NCBI GenBank assembly: GCA_964502525.1
Contig: CAZCXH010000011.1
Coordinates: 1 to 55,976, forward strand
Reading direction: 5' to 3'
Length of the DNA: 55,976 bases
Source of the DNA: DATLYB01 sp964502525
GTDB lineage: Bacteria; Bacteroidota; Bacteroidia; Chitinophagales; CAIOSU01
Shown here: positions 17,831 to 25,880 of the stretch, piece after piece
Position numbering within the stretch: position 1 is the stretch's first letter
How the letters are laid out: every line of letters starts with the position of its first letter
Made by a program: the position numbers and the translations under genes
Notes under the pieces: generated by a model
Database searches by the model: none
Told to the model about the DNA's origin: nothing
Seen by the model: the letters and a program-made list of their open reading frames with translations, nothing else

Positions 17831-20324
17831 GAAATGCATCCATTTCTCCGCAGGATTCTCCTTTGCAGTTTTCATCATGCTCTTTTCTTCGTTCGCGGCT
17901 TATGCGCAGCAGCATAAAATCAGCGGCAAGGTGACGGATGCCGTTTCGCGCGAGCCCATTCCGTTTGTTTACATCATCCTGCAAGGGAAAAACATTGGCG
18001 TTACGACAGATTTTGAAGGCAAGTATGTCCTGAGAAGCAGTGTGCTTTCCGACTCCGTAACAGCATCAAGCATCGGCTACCGGAACGTGGCTAAAAAGCT
18101 GATGAACGTGAATGAGCAGGTTGTCAACTTCGTGCTTGAGCGTTCCGATATCAGTTTGAAGGAGGTTGTCATCAAGCCAACTGAAGACCCGGCAGTTGTA
18201 TTATTCAGAAAAATAATCAAAAACAAAGGGCGCAACAACAACCGCGTGCTGGACAACTTCAGCTATGAAGCATACAACAAGGTGGAGCTTGATCTGTATG
18301 ACTGGAACAAAAAATTCCAGGACCGGAAAGTGATGCGTCCGTTCCAATTTATTTTCGACAAGGTTGACAGCACTTCGGAAGACAAAAAATTCCTGCCGGT
18401 TTTTCTGTCGGAAATTTTATCAGACTACTACCACCGCAGCATTCCGAAGGAAGAAGAACGGGAGGTTATCAAAGCAAGCCAGCAATCGGGAATTGATAAC
18501 GAAAGCCTCTCGCAGTTTCTCGGCTCGATGTACCAGTCGGTGAGCGTTTATGACAACTGGCCTGCGCTGTTTTACAAAAACTTTGTCAGCCCCATCAACG
18601 ACAACGGATTGAATTACTACAAATATCAATTGGTTGACAGCGGCTACGTGGATGATGCCTGGTGTTACAAAATGACTTTCGTCCCGAAAAATGAAGGCTC
18701 ATTCACTTTCGTTGGGGATATGTGGATCGCAGAAGACTCTTGGGCTGTGAAGCAGGTGAGCATGGAAGTGTCAAAGCATGTGAACGTGAACTTCGTGGAT
18801 AAAATCAGCGTGTTCCAGCAGTTCACGCATGTGAGCGATTCGCTATGGATGCTGGCGAAGGACAAGATCGTGATCCGCTTCAAGGTGACTCAAAACATGC
18901 TGGGCATCATCGGAAGGAAATCCACTTCTTACAAGGATTACCGCGTTAACCGCCCGGATATTGACAAGTTCTTTGAAAGCCGCGTTGACATAGCCGTTGA
19001 CGAAAAAGCGCTGGACAAGAGCGATGAATACTGGGAGCAGAGCCGGCATGAAGATCTTTCTGCAAAGGAAGTGGGAGTTTATGAGATGGTGGATTCGCTG
19101 AAGAATACGAGAGCGTTCAAAAACTGGGTGGATGTGTTCAACATGGTGGCGACCGGTTATTACGATGTGAGGGGATGGGTGGAATTGGGTCCTGTTTCTT
19201 CCGTTTACAGCCCCAATGATGTGGAAGCGCACAGGTTCCGCGCGGGAGTGCGCACTTCAAGCAAGTTCAGCAAAACCATTCGCCTCGGAGCTTATGGAGC
19301 CTATGGCTTGAAGGATACTTTGACGAAATTCAAGTATGGAGCGGACGTGCTTGTCCTCATAAAAAAGAATCCGCGCATGAGCATCGGTGGCGGCTACAGC
19401 CGCGACCTCGACCTGAAAGCCACCAGCATCGCGCAGTTCAGCCAGGAGAACATCCTGACCGGATACATCAGGAGAGACGTTCCGCAAAAACTCAATTATA
19501 TCAAGCAAGGCTCAGTCTTCTTCGAAAAGGAATGGAAAGTTGGCTATTCCAACAGCATCACCATGCGGCACAGGGACTTCACGCCCCGGTTCCCTTTTTA
19601 TTATCTCGGAGAGTCTGATAATTCCCATGCGGACACCATCAGCACGTTCATCACATCAGAAGTAATATTCAAGCTGCGTTTTGCATATCACGAAAAATTC
19701 CTTTCGGGGGATTTCAGCAGGATCAGCCTCGGCACAAGGTATCCGACTCTGGTGGCATATTACACGGCAGGGGTAAAGGGAATATTAGGTAGTGATTTCA
19801 CTTATCATAAAATAGAAGTTGCCCTCAACGACCAGCTACCTGTGAACCCCATAGGCACGTTTCACCTGACATTGGTTGGCGGAAAGGTTTTCGGGACATT
19901 GCCTTATATTTTGCTGAATGTAGCTCCCGGTAATGAGACGTTTTTTTACAACCGTTATGCGTTCAATATGATGAACCGCTATGAGTTCATCACCGACCAG
20001 TATATTGCGCTGAACCTGCGCCACCACTTCGAAGGATTTTTTCTGAACAAGATTCCCTTTATCAGAAAATTAAAATTGCGCGAGGTGATTTTCGCCAACA
20101 TGCTCATCGGAACGATGAGCGATGAAAACAAAGCCGCAAACCCCGAAATTGAAGGAATCAATCCCTATATCATACCGTATCCAAAACCATTTGTGGAATT
20201 GGGTTTCGGCATTGAAAACATCCTCAAGCTGTTTGAAGTGGATATATTGTGGCGCGTTACTCACCGCGATGCGCCCGATGCGCCCAACTGGGGACCAAGG
20301 TTCGGGATGAAGATTGATTTTTGA
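17829..20324 (+). CDS. DUF5686 / carboxypeptidase-regulatory-like outer-membrane protein
   Basis: An 831-residue envelope protein. A signal peptide (F-S-F-A-V-F-I-M-L-F-S-S-F-A-A-Y-A-Q) is followed by a carboxypeptidase-regulatory-like domain: I-S-G-K-V-T-D-A-V-S-R-E-P-I-P-F-V-Y-I, G-V-T-T-D-F-E-G-K-Y and S-S-I-G-Y. The remainder matches the Bacteroidota DUF5686 family, with an extended soluble region and a C-terminal beta-barrel of alternating aromatic strands, ending in W-G-P-R-F-G-M-K-I-D-F. The aromatic terminal residue suits BAM-dependent insertion in the outer membrane. The molecular role of DUF5686 proteins is unknown. Starting at 17829 puts the signal peptide at the N-terminus. Confidence 0.88.
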   Translation: MKCIHFSAGFSFAVFIMLFSSFAAYAQQHKISGKVTDAVSREPIPFVYIILQGKNIGVTTDFEGKYVLRSSVLSDSVTASSIGYRNVAKKLMNVNEQVVNFVLERSDISLKEVVIKPTEDPAVVLFRKIIKNKGRNNNRVLDNFSYEAYNKVELDLYDWNKKFQDRKVMRPFQFIFDKVDSTSEDKKFLPVFLSEILSDYYHRSIPKEEEREVIKASQQSGIDNESLSQFLGSMYQSVSVYDNWPALFYKNFVSPINDNGLNYYKYQLVDSGYVDDAWCYKMTFVPKNEGSFTFVGDMWIAEDSWAVKQVSMEVSKHVNVNFVDKISVFQQFTHVSDSLWMLAKDKIVIRFKVTQNMLGIIGRKSTSYKDYRVNRPDIDKFFESRVDIAVDEKALDKSDEYWEQSRHEDLSAKEVGVYEMVDSLKNTRAFKNWVDVFNMVATGYYDVRGWVELGPVSSVYSPNDVEAHRFRAGVRTSSKFSKTIRLGAYGAYGLKDTLTKFKYGADVLVLIKKNPRMSIGGGYSRDLDLKATSIAQFSQENILTGYIRRDVPQKLNYIKQGSVFFEKEWKVGYSNSITMRHRDFTPRFPFYYLGESDNSHADTISTFITSEVIFKLRFAYHEKFLSGDFSRISLGTRYPTLVAYYTAGVKGILGSDFTYHKIEVALNDQLPVNPIGTFHLTLVGGKVFGTLPYILLNVAPGNETFFYNRYAFNMMNRYEFITDQYIALNLRHHFEGFFLNKIPFIRKLKLREVIFANMLIGTMSDENKAANPEIEGINPYIIPYPKPFVELGFGIENILKLFEVDILWRVTHRDAPDAPNWGPRFGMKIDF

Positions 20325-20338
20325 TTATCCGACAGGAA

Positions 20339-20908
20339 TCAACCACCGCGCTTCGCACCAATGCTCGTTCGTTTGGCTGCCGCTTTGCTGTGGGTTGCCG
20401 CTGCAGTCTTTACCACAGGCTTTGTCTTGGCGGGCTTTTCAACGACCGCTTCCTTTTTCTCCTTCACCTCCTTGCCATGCTCATCCACTTTTGCTTCCTC
20501 TTTCTTTTTGGGTGACAGCATCTCTTCCGTAACGAGCTTGAGCTTGTCTAATTGCTGATACCACTTGACAAGTTTTTTGATGTCGCTCACATAAACCTTC
20601 TCCTCATTGTAATCGGGCAGCACTTTTTTGAACCACGTTTTCAGCTTGTCATTATCCGCGTTGGCGTCAACAGGAGGATTTTCGGCTGATTGCTTTTTTA
20701 TTTCGAGCAAAACTTTCGACAACTCGATGGTGTCTTTCACCGTGTAAATTGTTATGGCGTCTAAAGGCGTGAACACGTGTATCCGGCTTGAAGCGAACTG
20801 TGGCTTGCCGTCATCGAGTCCCTTTACGATCATGCCATCATTGCGCTTGGCAACAACTTCATGCAAGCCGCTCATGCCGCTGACTGAAACGATGTCTTTG
20901 AGTTCCAT
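20339..20908 (-). CDS. DUF5606 domain protein with Lys/Ala-rich tail
   Basis: A 189-residue cytosolic protein. The first 140 or so residues (M-E-L-K-D-I-V-S-V-S-G-M-S-G-L through K-W-Y-Q-Q-L) resemble DUF5606, a small Bacteroidota-specific family of unknown function. The C-terminal 45 residues are low complexity, rich in Lys, Ala, Thr and Pro, and end G-A-K-R-G-G. Such tails can bind nucleic acid or be disordered (inference). It converges with the DUF5686 gene, with 14 bases between the two stop codons. Confidence 0.8.
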   Translation of the reverse strand: MELKDIVSVSGMSGLHEVVAKRNDGMIVKGLDDGKPQFASSRIHVFTPLDAITIYTVKDTIELSKVLLEIKKQSAENPPVDANADNDKLKTWFKKVLPDYNEEKVYVSDIKKLVKWYQQLDKLKLVTEEMLSPKKKEEAKVDEHGKEVKEKKEAVVEKPAKTKPVVKTAAATHSKAAAKRTSIGAKRGG

Positions 20909-20924
20909 GTTGGTGAATTTGCTT

Positions 20925-20934
20925 CTAAAAATAG
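20925..20934 (-). promoter_or_regulatory. Candidate -7 element for the DUF5606 gene
   Basis: The minus-strand sequence is CTATTTTTAG, 17 bases before the start at 20908. The same 10-mer occurs before the ABC exporter (24944) and the flippase (27972). Its recurrence at start-proximal positions suggests a promoter box in this genome, though it departs from TAnnTTTG. Confidence 0.4.
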
Positions 20935-20986
20935 CTACAATTACCTAATTCTTTACCATCTTGATTTCACGGGAATCTAAAAACCT

Positions 20987-20994
20987 TAAATTTG
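20987..20994 (+). promoter_or_regulatory. -7 element TAAATTTG before the small TA-like cassette
   Basis: A perfect TAnnTTTG match lies 19 bases upstream of the HicB-like ATG at 21014. TTG at 20961 is a possible -33 element, with a rather long spacing of 23 bases. Confidence 0.5.
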
Positions 20995-21013
20995 TGTTAC
21001 GCAAAAAATTGCT

Positions 21014-21178
21014 ATGAAACTCACCGCGTTCATTGAGAAGTCAAAGGATGGTTGGTATGTTGGACAGATCAACGAATTTCCCGCTGCTATTTCTCAAGGG
21101 AAAACGATCAGCGAGCTGAAAAAAAATCTGTTGGATGTCCTCAAAGAGATGATGAAAGCAAATTCAGGGGCGGCATAA
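21014..21178 (+). CDS. HicB-like antitoxin-fold small protein
   Basis: A 54-residue protein starting at ATG 21014. M-K-L-T-A-F-I-E-K-S-K-D-G-W-Y-V-G-Q-I-N-E-F-P-A-A-I-S is the partial RNase H-like strand pattern of HicB antitoxins, and a helix follows (T-I-S-E-L-K-K-N-L-L-D-V-L-K-E-M). It lacks the C-terminal DNA-binding domain of full HicB. No HicA toxin is adjacent. Its stop lies two bases before the DUF433 gene, so it is the first gene of a three-gene cassette. Confidence 0.75.
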   Translation: MKLTAFIEKSKDGWYVGQINEFPAAISQGKTISELKKNLLDVLKEMMKANSGAA

Positions 21179-21180
21179 TT

Positions 21181-21408
21181 ATGAAATGGCAGGATTACAT
21201 AGTCGAGGACGAAAAGGTTCTGGTCGGCAAACCGGCTATAAAAGGAACAAGGCTTTCTGTAGAATTTTTGGTTGGACTGCTGGCACAGGGGTGGACCGAG
21301 CAGCAGATACTTGAAAATTATCCCAGGCTTACAAAAACACACCTTCAGGCGATTTTTGCCTATATCCAGGATTGTTTCAAGGACGGATTGATGTTTAAAA
21401 AGAATTGA
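21181..21408 (+). CDS. DUF433 domain antitoxin-like protein
   Basis: A 75-residue DUF433 protein. Its pattern is W-Q-D-Y-I-V-E-D-E-K-V-L-V-G-K-P-A-I-K-G-T-R-L-S-V, followed by the helix-turn-helix-like segment G-W-T-E-Q-Q-I-L-E-N-Y-P-R-L-T. DUF433 proteins are the predicted antitoxins of DUF5615 PIN-like proteins. ATG 21181 starts the domain exactly. Upstream in-frame residues belong to the HicB-like gene read in another frame. The next gene follows after 7 bases. Confidence 0.88.
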   Translation: MKWQDYIVEDEKVLVGKPAIKGTRLSVEFLVGLLAQGWTEQQILENYPRLTKTHLQAIFAYIQDCFKDGLMFKKN

Positions 21409-21415
21409 AATCCCG

Positions 21416-21871
21416 ATGAAGCTGCTCGCTAACGAGAACTTTCCAAAAGCTTCCGTTGCACTGTTGAGATCGAAGGGTTACGATGTTCTATCGGTTGGAG
21501 ATAATTGCCCAAGCGTTGAAGACGAAGAGGTGATTGAACTTGCCATTAAGGAGGAAAGGCTAATAATGACTTTTGATAAGGATTACGGTGAACTGATATT
21601 CAGGAGAGGTATGAAACCCGAGAAGGGCATTATTTTTCTCCGCATGGAAGCATTTATTCCCGAAGAACCTGCCGAAATTATCCATAAGTTGATTAAGGGC
21701 AGTTCTAAAAATTCTACCGCTGTCACCCTCTCATTCGGAGAGGGAAGGGGTGAGGCGGTCAAAAGAGCAATTTTTAGAACTGCCCTTGAATCAAAGCGGT
21801 TCGTATTTGAGAAAACTTTGACGGTAGTTGATAAAGTGTTTTTGCGGCAAAGGCAAGTATTAAGCCATTAA
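21416..21871 (+). CDS. DUF5615 PIN-like toxin with in-frame repeat insertion
   Basis: A 151-residue DUF5615 (Mut7-C/PIN-like) protein, the predicted ribonuclease toxin partner of DUF433. It starts M-K-L-L-A-N-E-N-F-P with an acidic active-site residue. G-D-N-C-P-S-V-E-D-E-E-V and L-I-M-T-F-D-K-D-Y-G-E-L carry the other conserved acids. Residues from about 94 to 124 (K-G-S-S-K-N-S-T through F-R-T-A-L) are encoded by a palindromic repeat element (21697-21785). After it the family-like ending E-S-K-R-F-V-F-E-K-T-L-T-V resumes in the same frame. Without the element the protein would be about 121 residues, close to the usual length. The insert may impair activity, since it splits the last structural elements. 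Confidence 0.85.
   Translation: MKLLANENFPKASVALLRSKGYDVLSVGDNCPSVEDEEVIELAIKEERLIMTFDKDYGELIFRRGMKPEKGIIFLRMEAFIPEEPAEIIHKLIKGSSKNSTAVTLSFGEGRGEAVKRAIFRTALESKRFVFEKTLTVVDKVFLRQRQVLSH
21697..21785. mobile_element. MITE-like palindromic element, copy 1 (inside DUF5615 gene)
   Basis: GGGCAGTTCTAAAAATT (21697-21713) and its exact complement (21769-21785) bound an 89-bp unit. The arms extend to 19 bp if the flanking AA/TT is included. The core carries CCCTCTC/GAGAGGG and GGGGTGAGGCG. A second copy lies at 36879-36970 with the same termini and a similar core. There is no coding capacity for a transposase, so it would be non-autonomous. No clear target duplication is seen at this copy. Confidence 0.85.
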
Positions 21872-21888
21872 ATAGACTCTTAATATCA

Positions 21889-23919
21889 TTGCAATTCAAA
21901 CTCACATCCGATTTTCAACCCACCGGTGACCAGCCCGATGCCATCCGTCAATTGACTGACGGATTGCAGCGCGGTGACAATGCGCAGGTACTGCTCGGAG
22001 TGACCGGTTCGGGAAAAACGTTCACTATCGCCAATGTGATTCAAAATGTTCAAAGACCTACGCTGGTATTGAGCCACAACAAAACTTTGGTAGCGCAATT
22101 GTATGGCGAGTTCAAGCAGTTCTTTCCTGAAAATTCGGTCAACTATTTTGTGTCTTACTATGATTACTACCAACCCGAAGCCTATCTGCCGGTAACCGAC
22201 ACTTACATCGAAAAAGATCTTTCCATCAACGAAGAAGTTGAAAAACTAAGGTTGCAAGCATCATCCTCATTGCTTTCGGGAAGGAGGGATATTATAGTTG
22301 TCGCGTCAGTTTCCTGCATCTACGGCATCGGCAATCCAACCGAATACAAGAACCGCATCATCCGCCTGTGTACCGGACAAAAAATCGGGAGAAATCATTT
22401 CCTGTTCCAGTTGGTTGACGCGCTTTATTCCCGAACCGAAGGCGAATTCAAGCGCGGCAACTTCCGCGTCAAGGGCGACACGGTTGACATTTTTCTTCCG
22501 TATGCCGACATCTCTTACCGCATTAATTTTTTCGGAGATGAAATCGAGGAACTCGAAAGCGTTGACCCGGAGTCGGGAAGAAAAATCGAATCATTTGACA
22601 ACATCGCAATTTTTCCAGCCAACATGTATATGACTCCGAAGGATGAATTTGAAGCGATGATGGCTGAGATTCAGGATGAGTTGAACAAACAAGTCGAATA
22701 TTTTGATTCCATCGGAAAAGAGATGGAGGCAAAGCGTTTGAGCGAGCGCGTGAATTTCGACATGGAGATGATGCGGGAGCTGGGCTACTGTTCCGGGATT
22801 GAAAACTATTCGCGTTTTCTCGACAGAAGGCGCAAAGGCGAACGCCCGTTTTGCCTGCTTGATTATTTCCCTGATGACTTTCTGACGGTGATTGACGAAA
22901 GCCACGTCACCATCCCGCAGGTGAACGGCATGTACGGAGGCGACAGAGCGCGCAAGCTGAATCTGGTTGAATACGGATTTCGCCTGCCATCAGCACTGGA
23001 TAACCGCCCGCTGAATTTTTCAGAATTCGAATCGCTCATCAACCAGACCATTTATGTTAGCGCCACCCCTGCGAATTACGAACTGGAGCAAAGCGGTGGC
23101 GTGATAGTGGAGCAGGTGGTGCGCCCGACAGGATTGCTTGACCCAGTGATAGAGGTTCGCCCCAGCGTCAATCAAATTGATGATTTATTGGATGAAGTGG
23201 ATGAGCGCGTGAAAAAACAGGAGCGTGTGCTTGTAACCACGCTCACGAAGAGAATGGCGGAGGAACTCACCAAATACATGGCGCGGATTGACGTGCGCTG
23301 CAAATACATCCACTCCGAAGTGGAAACGCTGGAGCGCGTGGAGATTCTGCGCGACCTGCGACTGGGGAAATTCGATGTGCTGGTTGGCGTGAACCTGCTG
23401 CGCGAAGGGCTTGACCTGCCGGAAGTTTCACTGGTGGCGATCCTTGATGCTGACAAGGAGGGCTTTCTTCGTTCAGAAAGGTCGCTTACCCAAATTGCCG
23501 GTCGCGCTGCCCGAAATGTGAACGGCCGCGTCATCATGTATGCGGATACCATCACGGAATCCATGCAGAAAACAATTGATGAAACGAACCGCAGGCGGGA
23601 AAAGCAACTCCATTATAACGAAGAACATCGAATAGTTCCGCAAACCATAAAGAAAACTAAAGAGCAGATTCTCGGGCAAAGCGCGGTTTTGCAGATAAAG
23701 AAAAAAGAAACGCTGGCATATGTTGAGAATGAAGAAGCGCTGAGTCTTGTAGCCGATCCTGTCGTGCAGTACATGAACAAAGAACAATTGGAGAAACTGA
23801 TTAACACCACGCGCAAGAAAATGGAACAGGCAGCGAAAGACCTTGATTTTTTGCAAGCTGCCCGTTGCAGGGATGAGATGTATGAGCTGCAGAAGATGAT
23901 GAAGGAGAAGTTTAAGTGA
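21889..23919 (+). CDS. uvrB: Excinuclease ABC subunit B
   Basis: UvrB is the 676-residue helicase-like damage-verification subunit of nucleotide excision repair. It receives DNA from UvrA and recruits UvrC. Walker A (G-V-T-G-S-G-K-T) is near residues 37-44. The damage-probing beta-hairpin region Y-Y-D-Y-Y-Q-P-E-A-Y follows. Later motifs include V-I-D-E-S-H-V-T (Walker B region), V-G-V-N-L-L-R-E-G-L-D-L-P-E-V and Q-I-A-G-R-A-A-R-N. The C-terminal UVR motif (A-K-D-L-D-F-L-Q-A-A-R-C-R-D-E-M) is intact. The start is TTG at 21889, since no in-frame ATG matches the conserved N-terminus Q-F-K-L-T-S-D-F-Q-P-T-G-D-Q. It is a single gene, 17 bases after the DUF5615 gene. Confidence 0.97.
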   Translation: MQFKLTSDFQPTGDQPDAIRQLTDGLQRGDNAQVLLGVTGSGKTFTIANVIQNVQRPTLVLSHNKTLVAQLYGEFKQFFPENSVNYFVSYYDYYQPEAYLPVTDTYIEKDLSINEEVEKLRLQASSSLLSGRRDIIVVASVSCIYGIGNPTEYKNRIIRLCTGQKIGRNHFLFQLVDALYSRTEGEFKRGNFRVKGDTVDIFLPYADISYRINFFGDEIEELESVDPESGRKIESFDNIAIFPANMYMTPKDEFEAMMAEIQDELNKQVEYFDSIGKEMEAKRLSERVNFDMEMMRELGYCSGIENYSRFLDRRRKGERPFCLLDYFPDDFLTVIDESHVTIPQVNGMYGGDRARKLNLVEYGFRLPSALDNRPLNFSEFESLINQTIYVSATPANYELEQSGGVIVEQVVRPTGLLDPVIEVRPSVNQIDDLLDEVDERVKKQERVLVTTLTKRMAEELTKYMARIDVRCKYIHSEVETLERVEILRDLRLGKFDVLVGVNLLREGLDLPEVSLVAILDADKEGFLRSERSLTQIAGRAARNVNGRVIMYADTITESMQKTIDETNRRREKQLHYNEEHRIVPQTIKKTKEQILGQSAVLQIKKKETLAYVENEEALSLVADPVVQYMNKEQLEKLINTTRKKMEQAAKDLDFLQAARCRDEMYELQKMMKEKFK

Positions 23920-23998
23920 TTTGTGTGGATGTGAGGGAATTTGTTTTTCCGTAAAAAGGATTTGAGGGACTGTAAGGACGGTTTGTTGCATCTTTTGA

Positions 23999-24018
23999 CC
24001 CCGCGATAAATCGCGGGG
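23999..24018. repeat. CCCCGCGAT hairpin after uvrB
   Basis: CCCCGCGAT (23999-24007) and ATCGCGGGG (24010-24018) form a perfect 9-bp stem with an AA loop. It lies in the 280-base gap between the convergent uvrB and rnhB genes and may terminate both. A second GC-rich partial hairpin (around 24119-24140) and a GGGTTAAAGCCC hairpin follow. No gene was found in the gap. Confidence 0.65.
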
Positions 24019-24199
24019 TATAACAATGCTACTTCAAAAGATTTAGCCGTGACCAAAGCGGGCACAACTCCAATATCAGGGTTAAAGCCCTATGTGGTGT
24101 TGGGCAGCAGCGCCAATCCCCGGCATAAATGTCGCGGTTAAAGGATACGCTGAACACATACGATGGAGAGGGATAGAGTGAGGAGAAAAAGAGCATTAT

Positions 24200-24802
24200 T
24201 TAGAACAACTCCATCTGTTCCGGCAATGGATAAAGCTGAAACGATTTCCGGTGCTCCTCAACGATTCCGTATTTAACGATGGCATCCCTGTGTTCCGAAG
24301 TGGGGTATCCCTTATTGTGTTCCCAGCCGTAGTGTGGAAGAGTTTCGTGGAGCGATTTCATATAATCATCGCGATATGTTTTGGCGAGAATCGAAGCGGC
24401 AGCGATGCTCTGATATTTTGCATCGCCCTTGATGATGCAGGTGAACGGAATATCCTGGTAAGGCTTGAAGCGGTTTCCATCAATCAATAAAACTTCCGGC
24501 ACGACCTGAAGCTTTGCGATCGCGCGGTGCATCGCGAGAAAAGAAGCGTTCAGGATATTAATCCGGTCAATCTCTTTGCTGTCAACGGAAGCCACTGCCC
24601 AACTCAACGCTTGTTGTTCAATCATTTCCCGCAATTCATAGCGTTCGGCTGCGGTCAATTCCTTTGAGTCGCGCAGCAAGCGGCTGCTGAAACCCTTTGG
24701 GAGGATTACAGCCCCGGCAAACACCGGTCCCGCAAGGCATCCGCGCCCGGCTTCATCGCAGCCGGCTTCGACAAGATTCTTGTTGAGAAATTTTTTCAGC
24801 AA
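24200..24802 (-). CDS. rnhB: Ribonuclease HII
   Basis: A 200-residue type 2 RNase H that removes ribonucleotides from DNA and RNA from hybrids. The N-terminal signature A-G-C-D-E-A-G-R-G-C-L-A-G-P-V-F-A-G-A-V carries the first catalytic Asp-Glu pair. L-L-I-D-G-N-R-F supplies the next Asp. S-I-A-A-A-S-I-L-A-K-T-Y-R-D is the conserved helix with the last catalytic Asp. N-K-G-Y-P-T-S-E-H near the C-terminus is also typical. Length and motif order are normal. The gene is convergent with uvrB. Confidence 0.97.
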   Translation of the reverse strand: MLKKFLNKNLVEAGCDEAGRGCLAGPVFAGAVILPKGFSSRLLRDSKELTAAERYELREMIEQQALSWAVASVDSKEIDRINILNASFLAMHRAIAKLQVVPEVLLIDGNRFKPYQDIPFTCIIKGDAKYQSIAAASILAKTYRDDYMKSLHETLPHYGWEHNKGYPTSEHRDAIVKYGIVEEHRKSFQLYPLPEQMELF

Positions 24803-24828
24803 TCACGTTATGTTTTAGATGCCCTAAG

Positions 24829-24918
24829 TAACGTCATATTGAGCGAAGCGAAATATCTCAAACCTCATAGTGGAGATTCTTCGTCCCGCTCAAAGCAGCG
24901 GGACTCGGAATGACGTTA
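24829..24918. repeat. TAACGTCAT-bounded inverted repeat
   Basis: TAACGTCAT (24829-24837) and ATGACGTTA (24910-24918) are perfect 9-bp ends of a 90-bp unit. An internal GTCCCGCT/AGCGGGAC stem lies near 24883-24904. It sits between the divergent rnhB and ABC exporter genes. A composite with related CGTCATTGCG ends is at 45383. Confidence 0.7.
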
Positions 24919-24943
24919 AAGCGCAAACTCAAGTTGAAATAAC

Positions 24944-24953
24944 CTATTTTTAG
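24944..24953 (+). promoter_or_regulatory. Candidate promoter box before the ABC exporter
   Basis: CTATTTTTAG lies 27 bases before the TTG start at 24981. It is the same 10-mer found before the DUF5606 and flippase genes. No good -33 element was found. Confidence 0.35.
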
Positions 24954-24980
24954 CCTCACTTAAAAAAAGTTTTATTCACA

Positions 24981-25880
24981 TTGAATTACGTTGTCGAAAC
25001 TGAAAATCTCACCAAGCACTATGGCAACGTCAGGGCGCTCGCCAACCTGAATCTCCGGGTGGAAACGGGCAGCATCTTTGGGATTCTCGGTCCGAATGGC
25101 AGCGGAAAAACAACCTGCCTGGGCATTCTTCTCGATGTGGTGAAACCCGACAGCGGCAGTTACAGATGGTTTGACAAGGAACCTTCCCATACAACACGAA
25201 AAAGGCGGATTGGCGCCTTGCTGGAAACTCCCAACTTCTACCCCTATCTGTCGGCTGCGGACAACCTGAAGATTTCAGCCGTAATTAAAGACAGGAGCGG
25301 CAGGAACATTCATTCGGTATTGCAATTAACAGGGTTGTCAGAGCGGAGAAACTCGCGGTACAGCGCATTTTCCCTGGGGATGAAACAGCGCCTCGCCATA
25401 GCTTCCGCGCTCATCAACAGCCCTGAGGTGCTGGTGCTTGACGAACCCACCAATGGGCTGGACCCTCAGGGCATCGCTGAAATCCGTTCGTTGATACAAG
25501 AAATCGGTTCGCAGGGAAAGACCATACTGCTTGCCAGCCACATGCTCGATGAAGTGGAAAAAGTTTGCTCGCATGTAGCTATTTTAAAATCAGGCGAGTT
25601 GATTGCCTCGGGAAGGGTAGCCGAGTTGTCAGGAAAAGATAATCAGGTGGAAGTGGCAGCGGAAAATTTGGATGTCCTTGAAAGAATTGCAAAAGAAATA
25701 TCGGGCTTGCAACAACTCAGGCGGGATAATGACAAACTGGTGCTGGGCTTTTCGAAGCCGGTTAATACTGGCGAGTTGAATCGTTACTTTTTTGAAAAAG
25801 GCATTGTCCTCACCTCGCTGAACCAAAGACGCTCCACTCTTGAAAGTTTGTTCCTCGAAATGACATCACGGAATGCGTAG
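24981..25880 (+). CDS. ABC-2 type exporter ATPase
   Basis: A 299-residue ATPase subunit of an ABC-2 type transporter. Walker A is G-P-N-G-S-G-K-T-T near residues 38-46. The signature is degenerate (S-L-G-M-K-Q-R-L in place of LSGGQ), as in Bcr/Nod-type exporters. Walker B is V-L-V-L-D-E-P-T-N-G-L-D-P, and the switch His is in L-L-A-S-H-M-L-D-E-V. The C-terminal 80 or so residues form the usual accessory domain. The start is TTG 24981, because no ATG fits the conserved beginning. It overlaps the permease gene by 8 bases, giving a tightly coupled two-gene exporter operon. The substrate is unknown. Confidence 0.95.
   Translation: MNYVVETENLTKHYGNVRALANLNLRVETGSIFGILGPNGSGKTTCLGILLDVVKPDSGSYRWFDKEPSHTTRKRRIGALLETPNFYPYLSAADNLKISAVIKDRSGRNIHSVLQLTGLSERRNSRYSAFSLGMKQRLAIASALINSPEVLVLDEPTNGLDPQGIAEIRSLIQEIGSQGKTILLASHMLDEVEKVCSHVAILKSGELIASGRVAELSGKDNQVEVAAENLDVLERIAKEISGLQQLRRDNDKLVLGFSKPVNTGELNRYFFEKGIVLTSLNQRRSTLESLFLEMTSRNA

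Noticed and set aside
23920..24199. Possible small RNA or tRNA in the GC-rich hairpins after uvrB
   Set aside because: Stems are short repeat hairpins; no tRNA cloverleaf or promoter/terminator pair was recognised.
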